Below, piece by piece: positions 23,766 through 35,175 of a stretch of DNA of 60,000 nt (its first letter is position 1; every line of letters starts with the position of its first letter). Under the pieces are notes generated by a model that did not search any database, had not been told where the DNA came from, and was given only the letters and a program-made list of their open reading frames with translations. A program made the position numbers and the translations under genes. The DNA comes from Apostichopus japonicus (taxonomy: Eukaryota; Echinodermata; Holothuroidea; Aspidochirotida; Stichopodidae), in contig NC_092568.1 in NCBI RefSeq assembly GCF_037975245.1, positions 41,531,631 to 41,591,630 of the forward strand. Reading direction: 5' to 3'.

Positions 23766-25325
23766 CTGTAGGGAAAGGTCAGCATGTTGAGAAGTTACAA
23801 CCAGAGCAACATCGAGACTTTCCAGATATGAACTATAGTACATAAAATTTAGAAATAGCTCTATCCTATCAGGAACGACCAAATCATACCAAATGCAACC
23901 TCATTTCTATTATTCTCCCCAAAGGCAGAAACAATGACAAGCTGTTCTCTTGATTAATTGAATTTGCCTCCTGTAACATTGTCTTTAATGAATTTAAGTA
24001 TATGAACATAACATGCATAACACACATACATTAGGTGTGTGTGGGGGTGGGGGGGGGGCGGGGAGAAGGGCATTCTCCAAGCTTATAAAAAGACCAGTGC
24101 TTTTCAAGACCATGACTAGGGTTTCATAAGAGTTGGGTGAGGGAGGAGGAATTTCTCAGTTTACATTTACCTTCACTGTTGAAATCAAGAGCACTGTTCG
24201 AGACGAGTTCTCCAATACATGTTGTATAACCACCTCCAGTTATTGTGGACTCCCCTACTTAGAAATCACATAACAGATTTACCTCTTGAGTTAACAGGGT
24301 CTTATTAAGTTGTTGATTTCATATGCTTACAAGGTGCAAAGATACTGTCAGTATTTCATCTCCATTCTAGTTTCAAGGTATTCTTATACAGAAAAACAAT
24401 GGAGTATAACCAACCAAGCCTATTGATGTAATCAAAAATGTTGTCTTCTGAAACACAACAACTCAGTGTTGAAATTTATATGTTATGAACTCTGCACACC
24501 AAATCATCATGTTAGGCTCCAAACTCAGAGCCATAAAGATGGCGCCATTCACAAACATGATGATTGGAATTATTCTGAAAATGACTGGAATGTTGTGAAT
24601 GCTGCTGGCAAGAATTATTCACTACAAACACCTATTTAAGTAGTCATTCAGTGTACAAAAGTTATCACAACATTGCGATATGCATCTCTAACTGTGTTTT
24701 GGAGATCAATCATTTACATCGTTATTATTATTGCTTTTAATTGATGTCCATAGCAAAGGTCTGTGTGCACTGGGAATATGCATACTGCATGTGGTACAAA
24801 CTTAGTTTTGTAATCGGAATGCCACATTGGCCAGACCAACACCACTGTGCTGAATCATTTGCAGGCACCGACTGTCATGGTAACAGGGCTACATCAATGT
24901 TACGGGAGTTAACATTAATGTTATACAGCCGCTTGGATGCCGAGATGAGAGTCAAGGACTTCATCACGTATATACGAGAGAACTTATGAAAGTTTCTTGA
25001 CGTTCTTCCTTTGAAAATCAACAGAAATGATTCAAACTACTCCATGTATCTAAGATGATATCGTAATCACATTTTAAGGATAGGAGGGTGAAAGGGTCAG
25101 GAGATAGTAGGGGGGGGGCTACTCTTTAGAGTTTTAACATCAAATAATCTACTCATTCCTTAACCAAAACCACACAAATCAGTCTTCTCTTCTACAAACA
25201 CTGTTACCAGCTCACTCTTTCTGAAGAAAAGTGAATAAGTGAGCAGAAATGACTTGTTTTTTGCACCATTTATATTTAATCTGGAATTTTCATTTCATAG
25301 AGGTTGAATTGAATGACATTTATTT
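23766..25325. other. Intron, with one plus-strand candidate exon listed separately
   Basis: G-run at 24042-24058 and another near 25110. A 13-nt minus-strand interval near 25211-25223 has a good pyrimidine tract, but its length would break the frame between the flanking exons. Confidence 0.45.
24866..24989 (+). CDS. Candidate 3'-terminal exon, unknown product
   Basis: A plausible acceptor (gctgaatcatttgcag) is followed by an open frame of 40 codons ending in TGA: it reads TDCHGNRATSMLRELTL and closes with MRVKDFITYIRENL. The segment has balanced composition and looks more coding-like than its surroundings. I recognise no family. It lies on the opposite strand within an intron of the EML-like gene and has no partner exon that I could identify, so it may be a pseudogene fragment or chance. 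Confidence 0.25.
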
Positions 25326-25611
25326 CAAGGGCGTAGGAACCGGGGGGGGGGCACCAGCCCCCACAGTGAAAAATCAAGGGGGCGGAAGTATCATTCCGCC
25401 CCCGCTTCGCAAGTCAGAAAACCCCTTTTTCATTTCTCAATAAATGATAAAGTGTGAAGTGTGCTATATTGCACCAAATTGCATCTGAGGCCACCTGGAA
25501 ATGCAAAAAATTTCCAAAGGGGAGGGGGACACCCCCTCCCCTTAGACCCCTTCCCAAGGCCGGCCATCAGTCTTCAGCCCCCCCACTCACAAGTACCTTC
25601 CTACGCCACTG
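25326..25611 (-). mobile_element. hAT-like MITE, copy 2 (286 bp, inverted)
   Basis: Same family as the element at 13462-13829 but in reverse orientation: it starts CAAGGGCGTAGGAACC and ends with the reverse of CAGTGGCGTAGGAAGG. The perfect 8-bp target duplication atttattt is at 25318-25325 and 25612-25619. The interior matches copy 1 closely (cggaagtatcattccgcccc, ggccggccat), but copy 2 is shorter by the duplicated internal segment. Confidence 0.93.
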
Positions 25612-25619
25612 ATTTATTT

Positions 25620-26363
25620 CATCTTCCAAGAGCAATAATTTTATATGACACATGTCTTACATAGACAAAAGTCCACTTCTGTTAAGCACACAAACATCTG
25701 ATTTCTGTAATATGATATAAGAATATTAGTGTTATAAACCTGGTATCGTTTTGTGAAAGTGCTGATTAATATTCTGTCTCTAAACAATATTTGCTGTTTT
25801 TGTCATACAGAGTAAGGACAGTTTACAATTAAATATATGTCTTCAACTATCCCTGGATCTTGCTATTTTGGACAAAGGGGTGGGGGGAGGGGGAGAGGAA
25901 ACTATGGGGAAAACATTCCCCCAAAACTGTCTGCCAAAGCCACTGTAAAACATATGCTATATGAACAAGATATGTTTCTAGTTTGGATATGCTATAATGG
26001 TTAGTAACTGGACAGTCGGGGTCTGTTCCTCTTCAATACAGATAACCAGAGCTTATGCCTCAAATACATTATAATGAGCATACCAAAAATTGTTTTCTAA
26101 GTTCCAGACAAGAATTACAGAGGAAGATGTTATTATTGCTACTTCAGGCTAATCATCCGGTAACTAAACTTTTTTGGGCATTTCTTATAGATTAACACAA
26201 AATAGTTTACATCACTGAATTTAGTAGTAAGCGTGGTGTAGCTTTGAGAAATTTGAAATCTAGATTATGTAACAATGATAGATCAGGTTGCAAACATAAT
26301 TCGGGACAATTAAGAAACACTAAAAGGGAAAACATCCAGGCTGTTAAATGTGGATGTTCTTAC
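25620..26363. other. Intron, no feature
   Basis: G-rich run near 25875-25900; otherwise AT-rich with nothing recognisable. Confidence 0.45.
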
Positions 26364-26411
26364 CTGGTACCTCCCTTGTAGCTCTGAATGGACCATGGTG
26401 CTGCGTTGAAC
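26364..26411 (-). CDS. EML-like gene, short linker exon (48 nt)
   Basis: The acceptor is ctgtcttcactatag and the donor TACCAG|gtaaga, both near consensus. Entered in phase 1, it is open, encodes STQHHGPFRATREVP and leaves in phase 1. It fits between the coiled-coil exon (phase 1 out) and the exon at 23579-23765 (phase 1 in); with 48 nt it could be skipped without a frameshift, which suits alternative splicing. Confidence 0.6.
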
Positions 26412-28835
26412 CTATAGTGAAGACAGAAATTACATTTTACCTCAAGAGGAACTTAGACAAAAGCAAATAAGATTCTAATATGGAATATGAAGGATGAATT
26501 AGTCAATGATGTTTAAGAAATAATGATAAGATATATATAATGCACATCTGGGGAATTGTACATTACAGGGCTATCCTATATATATTACACTATGGGGAAT
26601 AATGCTACTTTGCTCTTGGTTAAATCACCAATCTATTTATCTGTTTGATACTGAGTCATGAATTAGGACAGTAAATTAATTGCTGGTTTAATAGTAAAAC
26701 CATGGAGCTATATATAAACAGATGTTCCAAGTGATAGACTTCCTGGAGGACACCCAAAACTAAACTCTTGGAAGACAAGTTAGTTCATTGTTAACCTAAA
26801 TGCATTTACCTTAATAGATACTTTCGTTTTACATCAACATTTGCAGACAATCAACCCCTTTGTTTAAAGCATCTTCAAGGGTACAGTAGGTCGTCAATTT
26901 CCTTTGTCAGTGGTGGAGTATAACTCAAGAAAAGATTGTTATTGATGAAACTAAGGCAACCCTCCCAGGTCTTTTAGCCAAATAAAGGTAATGGAGGAGT
27001 TATTCAATTAATTTGATAGAACAGGTCAGCACATTCCCATTCCCAGAAGCCTTTTCATGTAAGTATAGTACTCCAATGAAAAATACAAACTAGAACATTC
27101 TCATGTCCCTGCTTTAGTTAACACCAAACTTGGGTAATAAAGCTAGCAAGCTACATTGCTGTTGGATGTTAGTGAAAGTTATTATCAATAAACTTCTCCA
27201 CAACAACTCAAGATGCAGCTGCTTTAAGATTCAGCCTGATACAATGAAAACAACACATAGACAGTGTCCATGGAGGGATTAATTAATTGAAACTAACTAG
27301 GCATGAACAAAATATTTAAATTATCACTGCTTTCTTTGCCTTCTTGTATCAACATTTACCATTTCACATAAATATAAAATCATTATTTTGTAGAGAAAAT
27401 CTAGGGCAACAAGTCAGAGAAGTAAGGGCAGCATTCACAAATGTTCATTACTATAATAGCACTGCAACATAAAGAACAATTGCAAAATACTCTGTTAGCA
27501 TGAGAACTACTCTAGCAAGTGATTAAACATGAAAAGCATGGTGAGAAAACGAACCAATAAAACAAGAGTAGAGAATTCAATACTGTGATCGAATGCAGAA
27601 AAAAACAGGAAAGATGTGATCAATCTTTTGAAGCTTTGAGAAGAGGTAGATATAGCAGTTTATAATGCAAAAGTGAGGTACTGTATTCTGTAACACTTTC
27701 CCGATGTAATAAGGAATACATACATGTGTTTTAACTGTAGAAAGAGATGGTTAGATATGTACCAATCCCAACTCAACTTATGAACTCCCAATTATCAAAT
27801 TCATGTCAACATTTGTTCTGTAACTTCTGCACAAACTCCTAACAGTTACCTGTTTAATAGTCACCTACCGGCTGGCGGTATGTTGTTCATATTAAAGTCT
27901 ACTCTATGAATTATGAAAAGTATACTAGCTATTTTCCAAACTGTGCTAACGTCTGAAATTTTAAAGCTCATTACTTTATAGTGAAGGACCATACAGTACC
28001 GGAGTTAAATTAAATTAGTAGCATTGCTAAAAAGAGTGTACTTAATCATAGTGTTTCCAGGAAGTGAAACAGAGGGGGCATATTAACAACACTTCCTCAA
28101 CACTAATATCTCCTTCCTGACTTTACATACCACACAGCAATACCAAGTAACAGTACACTGCACATATACAGAATTACAACACATAGCCTGGTAGCTATAG
28201 TATTAATCATGAATAAGCAAATGAATTCATGAATAAGCAAATCAATCCTTTGAATATGCAACTTCTACAACTCACCATCACCTTATTATCAAAGTTGGGT
28301 TAAACTTTAAGGACATATCCTTTAGAAAGTTCATTTGCATTCATGAATCTTGAACACACTCCCTAGTACACATATATCCAAGTACATTAAATCTGTGGAT
28401 ATTTCCAAGCTAAGGTGTAGATAACTGAGTGCTACCATCATGTCTATAAATTCATTTCCCATCATCCTGTGCTTAAGTCTCTACTTCAGAATCATTGCTA
28501 AGTTCATCGCCTAATGGCATCCCACATCCATTGAATCCGTCCCTTCAAATGAAAGCTATAATTTTACATTTAATTTGTAATTGGTTTGGTTTGGCTTTTA
28601 TTCACCATTTAGGATTTGTTCTTGAAAAAGACAAATATGCAATGAGTGGGTGTGACTTAATACTACATTATTTGTAGTTATACTGATACCACAAGTAAGG
28701 TATGGGAACTTCAGACAATATGTGGGTGTGGTTAGTAACTAACCTGGCTTAGTTGCATTAATTTACTGTACAATACAACTGGTAAATGGTGAACAGACTG
28801 TGACCTTCAGTAAATTATCACATGGTTTGGAAGGG
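26412..28835. other. Long intron, no supported exon except a weak candidate
   Basis: AT-rich without repeats of note. A candidate alternative first exon at 27876-27910 is listed separately. Confidence 0.4.
27876..27910 (-). CDS. Weak candidate alternative exon (MNNIPPA)
   Basis: On the minus strand a tag acceptor-like site near 27911 is followed by AGTAGAC, an ATG and codons for MNNIPPA, then a donor (GCCG|gtaggt). From the ATG it would leave in phase 1 and could join the exon at 26364-26411. As an internal exon after the coiled-coil exon it would meet a stop, so it could only be an alternative first exon. The evidence is weak. Confidence 0.2.
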
Positions 28836-29075
28836 ACATCAGGGGCTAAAAGCATCCATTCCCACCCTTCCTCCTATACTATGAGTTAAGAGCATTCACT
28901 CCCAGCCTTCCTAATCTACTGTGCTAAAAGCATCACCTTCCTCCCATACTATGTTCTAAAAGCATCCACTCCCACCCTTCCTCCTCTACTATGTGTATGT
29001 GCTAAAGCATCCACTCCCACCCTTCTTCCCTTACTATGTGCTAAAAGCATCCACTCCCACCCTTCTTCCTTTACA
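28836..29075. repeat. ~50-bp minisatellite (aaaagcatccactcccaccc)
   Basis: About five imperfect units contain gctaaaagcatccactccc, acccttcctcctctactatg and variants, with the unit near 28925 shortened. Confidence 0.85.
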
Positions 29076-29194
29076 ATCTGCATGTTGTTTCAAATCAATT
29101 GTGTTCAAAATGATTTGACTCAATACAGCTGATTGTTTCCCTAATCTGGAGTTTGCTCTTGCATCAATGCATCTATGCAGATTAATACCATACA

Positions 29195-30210
29195 CTGAGT
29201 TTACTCACGGAATCCATACATTAGTTTATTCACTTAAGTCCCTTTTAATATATTCACTTAGTTTTCTTATCACACAGTAATTCTTAAGCATATGTTTGAG
29301 TTGTTCTTAGATCAATGTTTCAAAACTAATATCCCATAATAATGATGGATATTAGCTTGTTCAGATCAGATAGTGAATTAACAGTCTTGTAAGAGTGTTT
29401 ATTAATATCATGTTACTGAACTATAAATTATTGTTAAACAATTATTTGGTGAAAGAATTTTCTGTAGAAAAATTTCTTAGCTTGATGAATTGATTAATAA
29501 CTTGGATAACTGCTGAAGCCTCTGGAATTTATCCACTGATGTCCCTTTAGTGTACCTACTATCATTCCTTGAATTTACCCACTATAGTCCCTTATATTTA
29601 CCCACTAAATCTCTTAAATTTACCCAGTCTCTTGAATTCACTCACTGAAGTCCCTTTAGTGTACCCACTATCATCCCTTGAATTTACCCACTAAATCCCT
29701 TACATCTGCCCAGTCTCTTGAATTCACTCACTGAAGTCCCTTTAGTATACCCACTATAGTCCCTTGAATTTGCCCACTAAATCCCTTACTATATACCCAC
29801 TCACTGAAGTCCCTTTCAAGTGTACTCACTATGGTCCCTTGAGTTTACCCACTAAATCCCTTAAACTTACCAACAGTCTCTTTATTTTACTCACTGAAGT
29901 CCCTTTAGTGTACCCACTAAAGTCCCTTGAATGTACCCTCTAAACCCCATAATTTTACCTGTCTGTTGAATTCACTCATTGAAGTCCCTTTTGTATACCC
30001 ACTGAAGTCTCAGAATAGTAAAACTTACCCACTGAGTCATCTTGAATTTACCAATGAAGTCCCTTTATTTTAACCACTGAACTCCTTTTAATGTTTCCAC
30101 TAATGCAACATAAATTTACCCACTGAAGTCACTCGAGTGTACCGCTGAAATCCCTTTACCGTACCCACTGAAAAGCCACAAATTTAATCACTGAGGTCTT
30201 CTGAATCTGC
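29195..30210. repeat. Degenerate minisatellite (cactgaagtcccttnaattt), ~1 kb
   Basis: Roughly 25-bp words of the type tttacccactgaagtccctt are repeated for about a kilobase with much divergence. Between about 29520 and 29960 a higher-order unit of about 85-110 bp can be seen (gaattcactcactgaagtcc, then cactatcatcccttgaattt, then cactaaatccctta, then cccagtctctt). It ends close to an open minus-strand frame at 30223-30516. Confidence 0.85.
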
Positions 30211-33200
30211 TCTTCAAGTTCATCAACAGACCCAGGGATTTACCTGGAACGCCTTAAAGATGTAACTCTCTTCTGTCAGTGCTAATTTAGGAAAACCAGG
30301 CAAAATGCCAGTTGTATTCAGTAATATTGCTATATTGCTAATGGTTATTATCACCTCATGCATGAAGTGAGTTAGTAGCCTCTTCTGACATTTACTAGCT
30401 ATGTTTGCATTAGGAAAGCTCTGTTTCTTCTGCAGACTGTCTCCAAATGATTTAAACATATTCAAACTACTGTAGGTGCATTTGAGCCTCTGCAAAGATC
30501 TAAGAGGCATACACAAATGCTTCTGTAGACTTTAGCAAAGAAAACTTAACACAGCACTGGGCAAGATTCTTGAGCAGAATTAGCACACATGTATGTAAAT
30601 ATTATTTTGCTGTTGTCAATGACAATGTGTTTTATGTAGGCTGAAAACGATTCAGTGTTGGTATTCACTTACTGTATGTACAGCGTATTGTGTGATCTTA
30701 ATATGAAGAGTAAAACAAATCAATATTCATGCACACGAAAGAGGGCTTATATATTGATAGTAGCAGTGACAATGTACCTACAGAAGTAATTAGTAACAAA
30801 AAGAATATGGATGCGATGAATGACTATGATATATATATATATATATATATGGAGAATGAAACAGCTTGCAAATGAGGTTAAAATCACAAAAACTTGCCTT
30901 TTTGAGGTAAAACAGCTGATAAATAACCACATGGGATTAGTACCAAAGCAACTAGTTGACCAGTGCAGACTGAAGGACAAGCGTCATGCTAGAGACCTGC
31001 GTTCCCGATGCTGGGTATTTGAGATACATGTATGTTATCATGTGTAAACCATGCAAGTATATAGCAGTGACAGCAATGCATGCAGGTTACATGCAAGGGA
31101 AGTATATAAACTATACATCAAACAAGATGTCATTAAAATGAACGTTTATCTAAAATGTAACAACTGTGGGTTCATATTGAAACATAAAATGATGAAGTAG
31201 CCAGACAAATGCACCATCTTGATTATCAATCAATGGATTAACTATATAAAGCCTTTGAGGCATAGGAACCAAAGTTAGTATCAAAGCACAGCAATTCCAT
31301 ATTTTGGGGGGAAAAGAGAGGTGGAGGAGAGATAAGCTGAAGGGGAGGGGGAAGAAGGGAAGGACTGGGAGGATTGAAACACAGAGTTTTGCTTTTAACA
31401 TGCTTGTACCCTGGGTAGTCCACAAGTAACATATACGATACAGGTATGAACGTGATTAATAATGTAAATAGTGTTAGATATTGTATGACTACATTGACAT
31501 GTTCATTAAGCCTGAAATGTCAGGTTATCAAAAGTGAGTTAATGTTAGTGATGATGTCCCTTTATGATTAAATGAATATTCATATATCTATTCCTTATCT
31601 ATTGTAATTCTTGAATGATATCAACAATTCTAACCACAGACCCTACCATCATACTACTAACCTTCAATATAGAGCCATAGGGTCATTTGATGAAGATATG
31701 TTTATAAATTGCTCAGGCAGACATTTTACTCATAACTATCTTCCGTTTTTATACTTCTCATACTTGTACTCGTATGAACGAGTAATGGTACTCGATTATT
31801 AGTACTCACAATGTAGTTCTTGGTACTCTGAATGTTTACATTAATACTCACTTAATATAAACTCAGAAGTAGTTCCTACTCGGATAGAAGTATCATGGCC
31901 TTGAAGGGAGGCTAGAAACCTTAAACTTGCCAGTTGGGTAATATTACTATTATCGATATGACTATATAGCACACACCACTTCATTGAAGGCAGATAATCT
32001 CCCTTCTCACCTAATAACATTTATTTTATGATCAGCAATGACCTTCCAGATTTTCTACAAACATGACTTACTGTTTCAAACTCTAGAATGATTACTCTCT
32101 AATTTCACTTGTCTTTCTTCTATAATTTCAGATTTTTCAAAGATTCCCATTCTGTCTTTACCATTAGGTGCAATTCTTTTGATATATAGTTAGTTCTGAT
32201 CCTTCTAATGGCTCTGTGTTTACACAATAGCTGTAATTCTTAAACAAACCCACTTCAGCATGCAGTACAATTTCCTGCTCAACAATTGAGCTTGCAGAAT
32301 AGTACAGTACTTAATTAAAACTAGAGTGTATCTTATATGCTTCTTTGAGGTAAAAACTAGGAGGCAATACAAACACATTAATCAATGCAAAGATAATGAA
32401 ACAGGTCTTGTGACAATTCAAGTGAAATGCAGCAGTCAGCTCTATCGAGACTTTCATGATTCAGCAATAACACACTAGAAGAACACCGATAATTATGACA
32501 ATAACTGCTGTGAACATTAATTAATTCAATTGTTTGCTCTAATTTCACAGAGAACTGTCACTTTCGGGAGCAATTTTCACACTAGACCCTCAGAATAATC
32601 CCCTGAACTCGGTTTGGACAATGCAATACAGCAAAAGGCACTAGCTACTTCCACATCAAGGTCTATTCAGCTAACCTCTGTGTGATAGGTACACACTAGG
32701 CTAGGCTGAGTATACACAGATTATCCAGCGTTAACAATTAACAATTAATAAAATAAATTCTAATGGAAACAACACCAAAATAAAGAAAAACAGACACCTG
32801 CCAGGTTTAGTGATTCCTTCTTGCAATTTACATGAGAACAGGCTTTACTTTTGGAGTTATCATGTTAGCAATGTTTTCAGAGATCTGTTGCCCTCAAGTG
32901 ACCTTTGGCCTCCACAGAAAACAACAGGATTCTGTTAATACTCATTTTCCAATAAACTTACTATTCGTACCAATATGAACTAACTTCCCCAAAAGTTCTG
33001 CATACACAAGCCAAAAGCTACATGAATTTGGTTGACTAAAAGATCTTTAAACTATTGTTTTCTTGATGAATTTCTTTGTTTTATCATCATACAGGTGCCA
33101 AGGCTTCTATGTGCAAGATTTAGTACCACGAGGCCATATAGTTGCCATTTGTGCAATATGTAATACCATGTTCCAATAGAATTGATTGTGTATGGCTTAA

Positions 33201-33569
33201 TTACATGTGTCTTCAGTTTGATTCAGTATCCTTCCTGTAACTTATATGGGTCATTTTGTACACTGCACTGCTTTCTGTGATTTTATCCATATCCTTTTAA
33301 ATAGACTAAGCCTTCTGTGTATGATTTAGTACAACAAGTCAACAGTGCCTACCTTCTATGTGCCATTTAATAGGTGACTCTCTTCCGTAATTTATTAGTA
33401 TGCCTCAACATATTTAGCTTCTGTGTTGATTTATCCTGTACTTTAGTGACTGACAGTACCCCTCATCAGGCATTTCATTGAATTCGTAAAGACAATATAA
33501 CAATGAATCAACATAACAGGTTAGTACGTTATCATTATACAATACCACTCAGGGGGCTAGAGTGTTTAC
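30211..33569. other. Long intron, no firmly supported exon
   Basis: A 97-codon minus-strand ORF at 30223-30516 ends near a donor-like FKAFQ|gtaaat site at 30241, but its acceptor is poor and I recognise no family. A TA run lies at 30829-30850. ORFs at 31150-31432 (minus) have no support. Confidence 0.4.
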
Positions 33570-33749
33570 CTTTAGGAGAATTACCCATTCGTTCAAGTTC
33601 TGCTATCTTTCGAAGTGCGTCAGCCATAGTGGATTTCAGGCACACAATGTAGTCCTCTTGATCCTGCACTCTCTTCTCAAGGACTGACACTCTCCTGCTC
33701 AGGTCAAGGTTGTAGTCCTTGTCATCAAAATTTTTCAAAATTAAGTCAT
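33570..33749 (-). CDS. EML-like protein, trimerisation coiled-coil exon (180 nt)
   Basis: The exon is bounded by an excellent acceptor (ttgtcatttattcttttag) and donor (CTAAAG|gtaaac). In phase 1 it encodes an acidic lead-in (LILKNFDDKDYNLDL) and then the heptad block RVSVLEKRVQDQED, IVCLKSTMADALRKI and AELERMGNSPK. The pattern RVxxLExRVQxQEDxIxxLKxxxADxLRxx is the hallmark of the N-terminal trimerisation domain of EML1-4-type proteins, where it assembles trimers and helps place the protein on microtubules. Hydrophobic a/d positions are kept throughout. The surrounding ORF (33535-33879) extends through both splice sites and is not the real exon. The paralogue cannot be assigned. Confidence 0.85.
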
Positions 33750-34848
33750 CTAAAAGAATAAATGACAATAAAAAGTTGATCTGAATGGCGCATGTGGTGA
33801 AAAAGGCAAATGTTGGCAACTCATCTGTACATTCATTGACTTGTCTGTGTTGTATATCTCTGTATACCCTTAATTCCAATTGAATGTTCTAGACACCCAT
33901 GAATTAATTTCTAGTGGTACAGCCGGGCTCTAGCTTTCAGATGGTCAAGTGGGACCGTAGCATCTAGGGTACGGTGATTCTACTGCAAGAAAGAAGGTCA
34001 AGGCCAGTCCAAACATCAATTAAGTTTTCAATCAAAATTGACCATCATTTTTCTACCTGATTTGGTATAAGATGTCAAAGTGAACAAATCATCGACCGTA
34101 CTTATTATTCGGAAATATCATTTCTGTACTTGCTGAAGAATCATTTTCTATGTTGTAGCAAAATGTTGACAGCAAAATAACTTTGTATGTTATGAGCATG
34201 TATAGTGAAATTTCATTTTAAACAGTGGAAGTGTCAAGTTTTTGTTGTTGTAATTTCTCAATTTCCTTTGAAGTGTGTTTGATAATTATGAAAAGTGTCT
34301 TTGCAACAAAATGTTGAAGATTGAATTCAAATTCCTTCATTTGGTGAAGAAAGTCTAGGAGGATATTTTAGTGTGATCGATTACAAAACAACAGAAAATT
34401 ACTTTTTGAGACTTCACGTTTTGAGACTTCACCGTTGCAAAACATATTAGCCAAATTGCAGCTAATTCTGGAACAGAGGTCTCCAAGGATCCTTAGTTGG
34501 GCGCAATATCAATATTTTTAAATAAACTTCCTGTCAAACTAGAGTCACTCAACTTTCGACTATAAATATATATTTGATTGCTTTGAATGGTTCCTGTCAC
34601 GTCTAACTAATAAAGAATACTCTTTTTTCACTTCAGTACTGGTTACTGACGCACAAAATCACATCAACATTTATAGCCCGGACAAGATTACCATAGAACA
34701 ACATTCTCTCGAATGTCACATCATTAACTACATACGAGACTACTCACAAGTGATGTCTCTCAACACAATCACAATTGAGACAACTTTGAGTAAAAAGACA
34801 TTATACAAGTACAGTAGGCAGCCCACTTATGTGAAGAAAGACAACAGT
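33750..34848. other. Intron between coiled-coil exon and N-terminal exon
   Basis: AT-rich, with no recognisable feature before the duplicated segment. Confidence 0.5.
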
Positions 34849-35120
34849 TTTACAGAGATTCATAAATAGTCTAAATTGTTACGTTAACATGATTTAATTC
34901 TCCTCCATGTAGTCATAATCATAGACCTACTTGCCTAGGCCCCTGCTGTAGAAGCCTGAGTTGTTACTGGATGCCATGTTGCCGTTTACAGAGATTCATA
35001 AATAGTATAAACTGCTATCTTAACATGATTTAATTCTCCTCCATAAAGTCGTAATCATAGACCTACTTACCTAGGCCCCCGCTGTAGAAGCCTGAGTTGT
35101 TACTGGACGCCATGTTGTTG
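34849..35120. repeat. 136-bp tandem duplication containing an EML-like exon segment
   Basis: Two direct copies (34849-34984 and 34985-35120) are highly alike, from tttacagagattcataaata to gccatgttg. Each contains the 43-nt segment from ATG to the splice donor plus about 80 bp of the adjoining intron. The few differences include the donor: GT in the copy that is part of the exon at 35071-35175, GC in the other. Confidence 0.95.
34935..34977 (-). pseudogene. Duplicated N-terminal exon segment with GC donor
   Basis: From the ATG it encodes MASSNNSGFYSRGL, one residue different (Arg for Gly) from the sister copy. Its donor is CCTAG|gcaagt, which fits the rare but functional GC-AG class. I see no acceptor upstream within its own copy because the duplication cuts off just before the ATG. 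It is therefore either dead, or usable only as a first exon if transcription starts locally. Confidence 0.6.
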
Positions 35121-35175
35121 TTTGTAGATTTCTCTAGGTTGCCTGCTGTGGTAAGCTTCTCATCCTCCAAAGAAT
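35071..35175 (-). CDS. EML-like gene, N-terminal exon (105 nt)
   Basis: The acceptor (catctcctctgatcattttgaaacag region) is moderate; the donor GCCTAG|gtaagt is consensus. In phase 1 it is open for 34 codons and encodes SLEDEKLTTAGNLEKST, three Asn, then MASSNNSGFYSGGL. It leaves in phase 1 directly into the coiled-coil exon. The ATG at 35113 could be the true start if transcription begins nearby; otherwise an upstream exon leaving in phase 1 is needed, such as the 7-nt candidate at 42704-42710. The stretch is low in hydrophobics and probably disordered, as are EML N termini. Confidence 0.7.

Noticed and set aside
23537-23882. ORFs of 102 codons (plus) and 86 codons (minus)
   Set aside because: They overlap the minus-strand exon 23579-23765 in other frames; the exon frame is set by splice sites and phase.
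25211-25223. 13-nt minus-strand microexon candidate
   Set aside because: It would break the frame between exons 26364-26411 and 23579-23765, which join correctly without it.
29195-30210. Possible CRISPR-like or regulatory repeat array
   Set aside because: Units are contiguous and degenerate with no unique spacers, and the context is an animal genome; it is a minisatellite.
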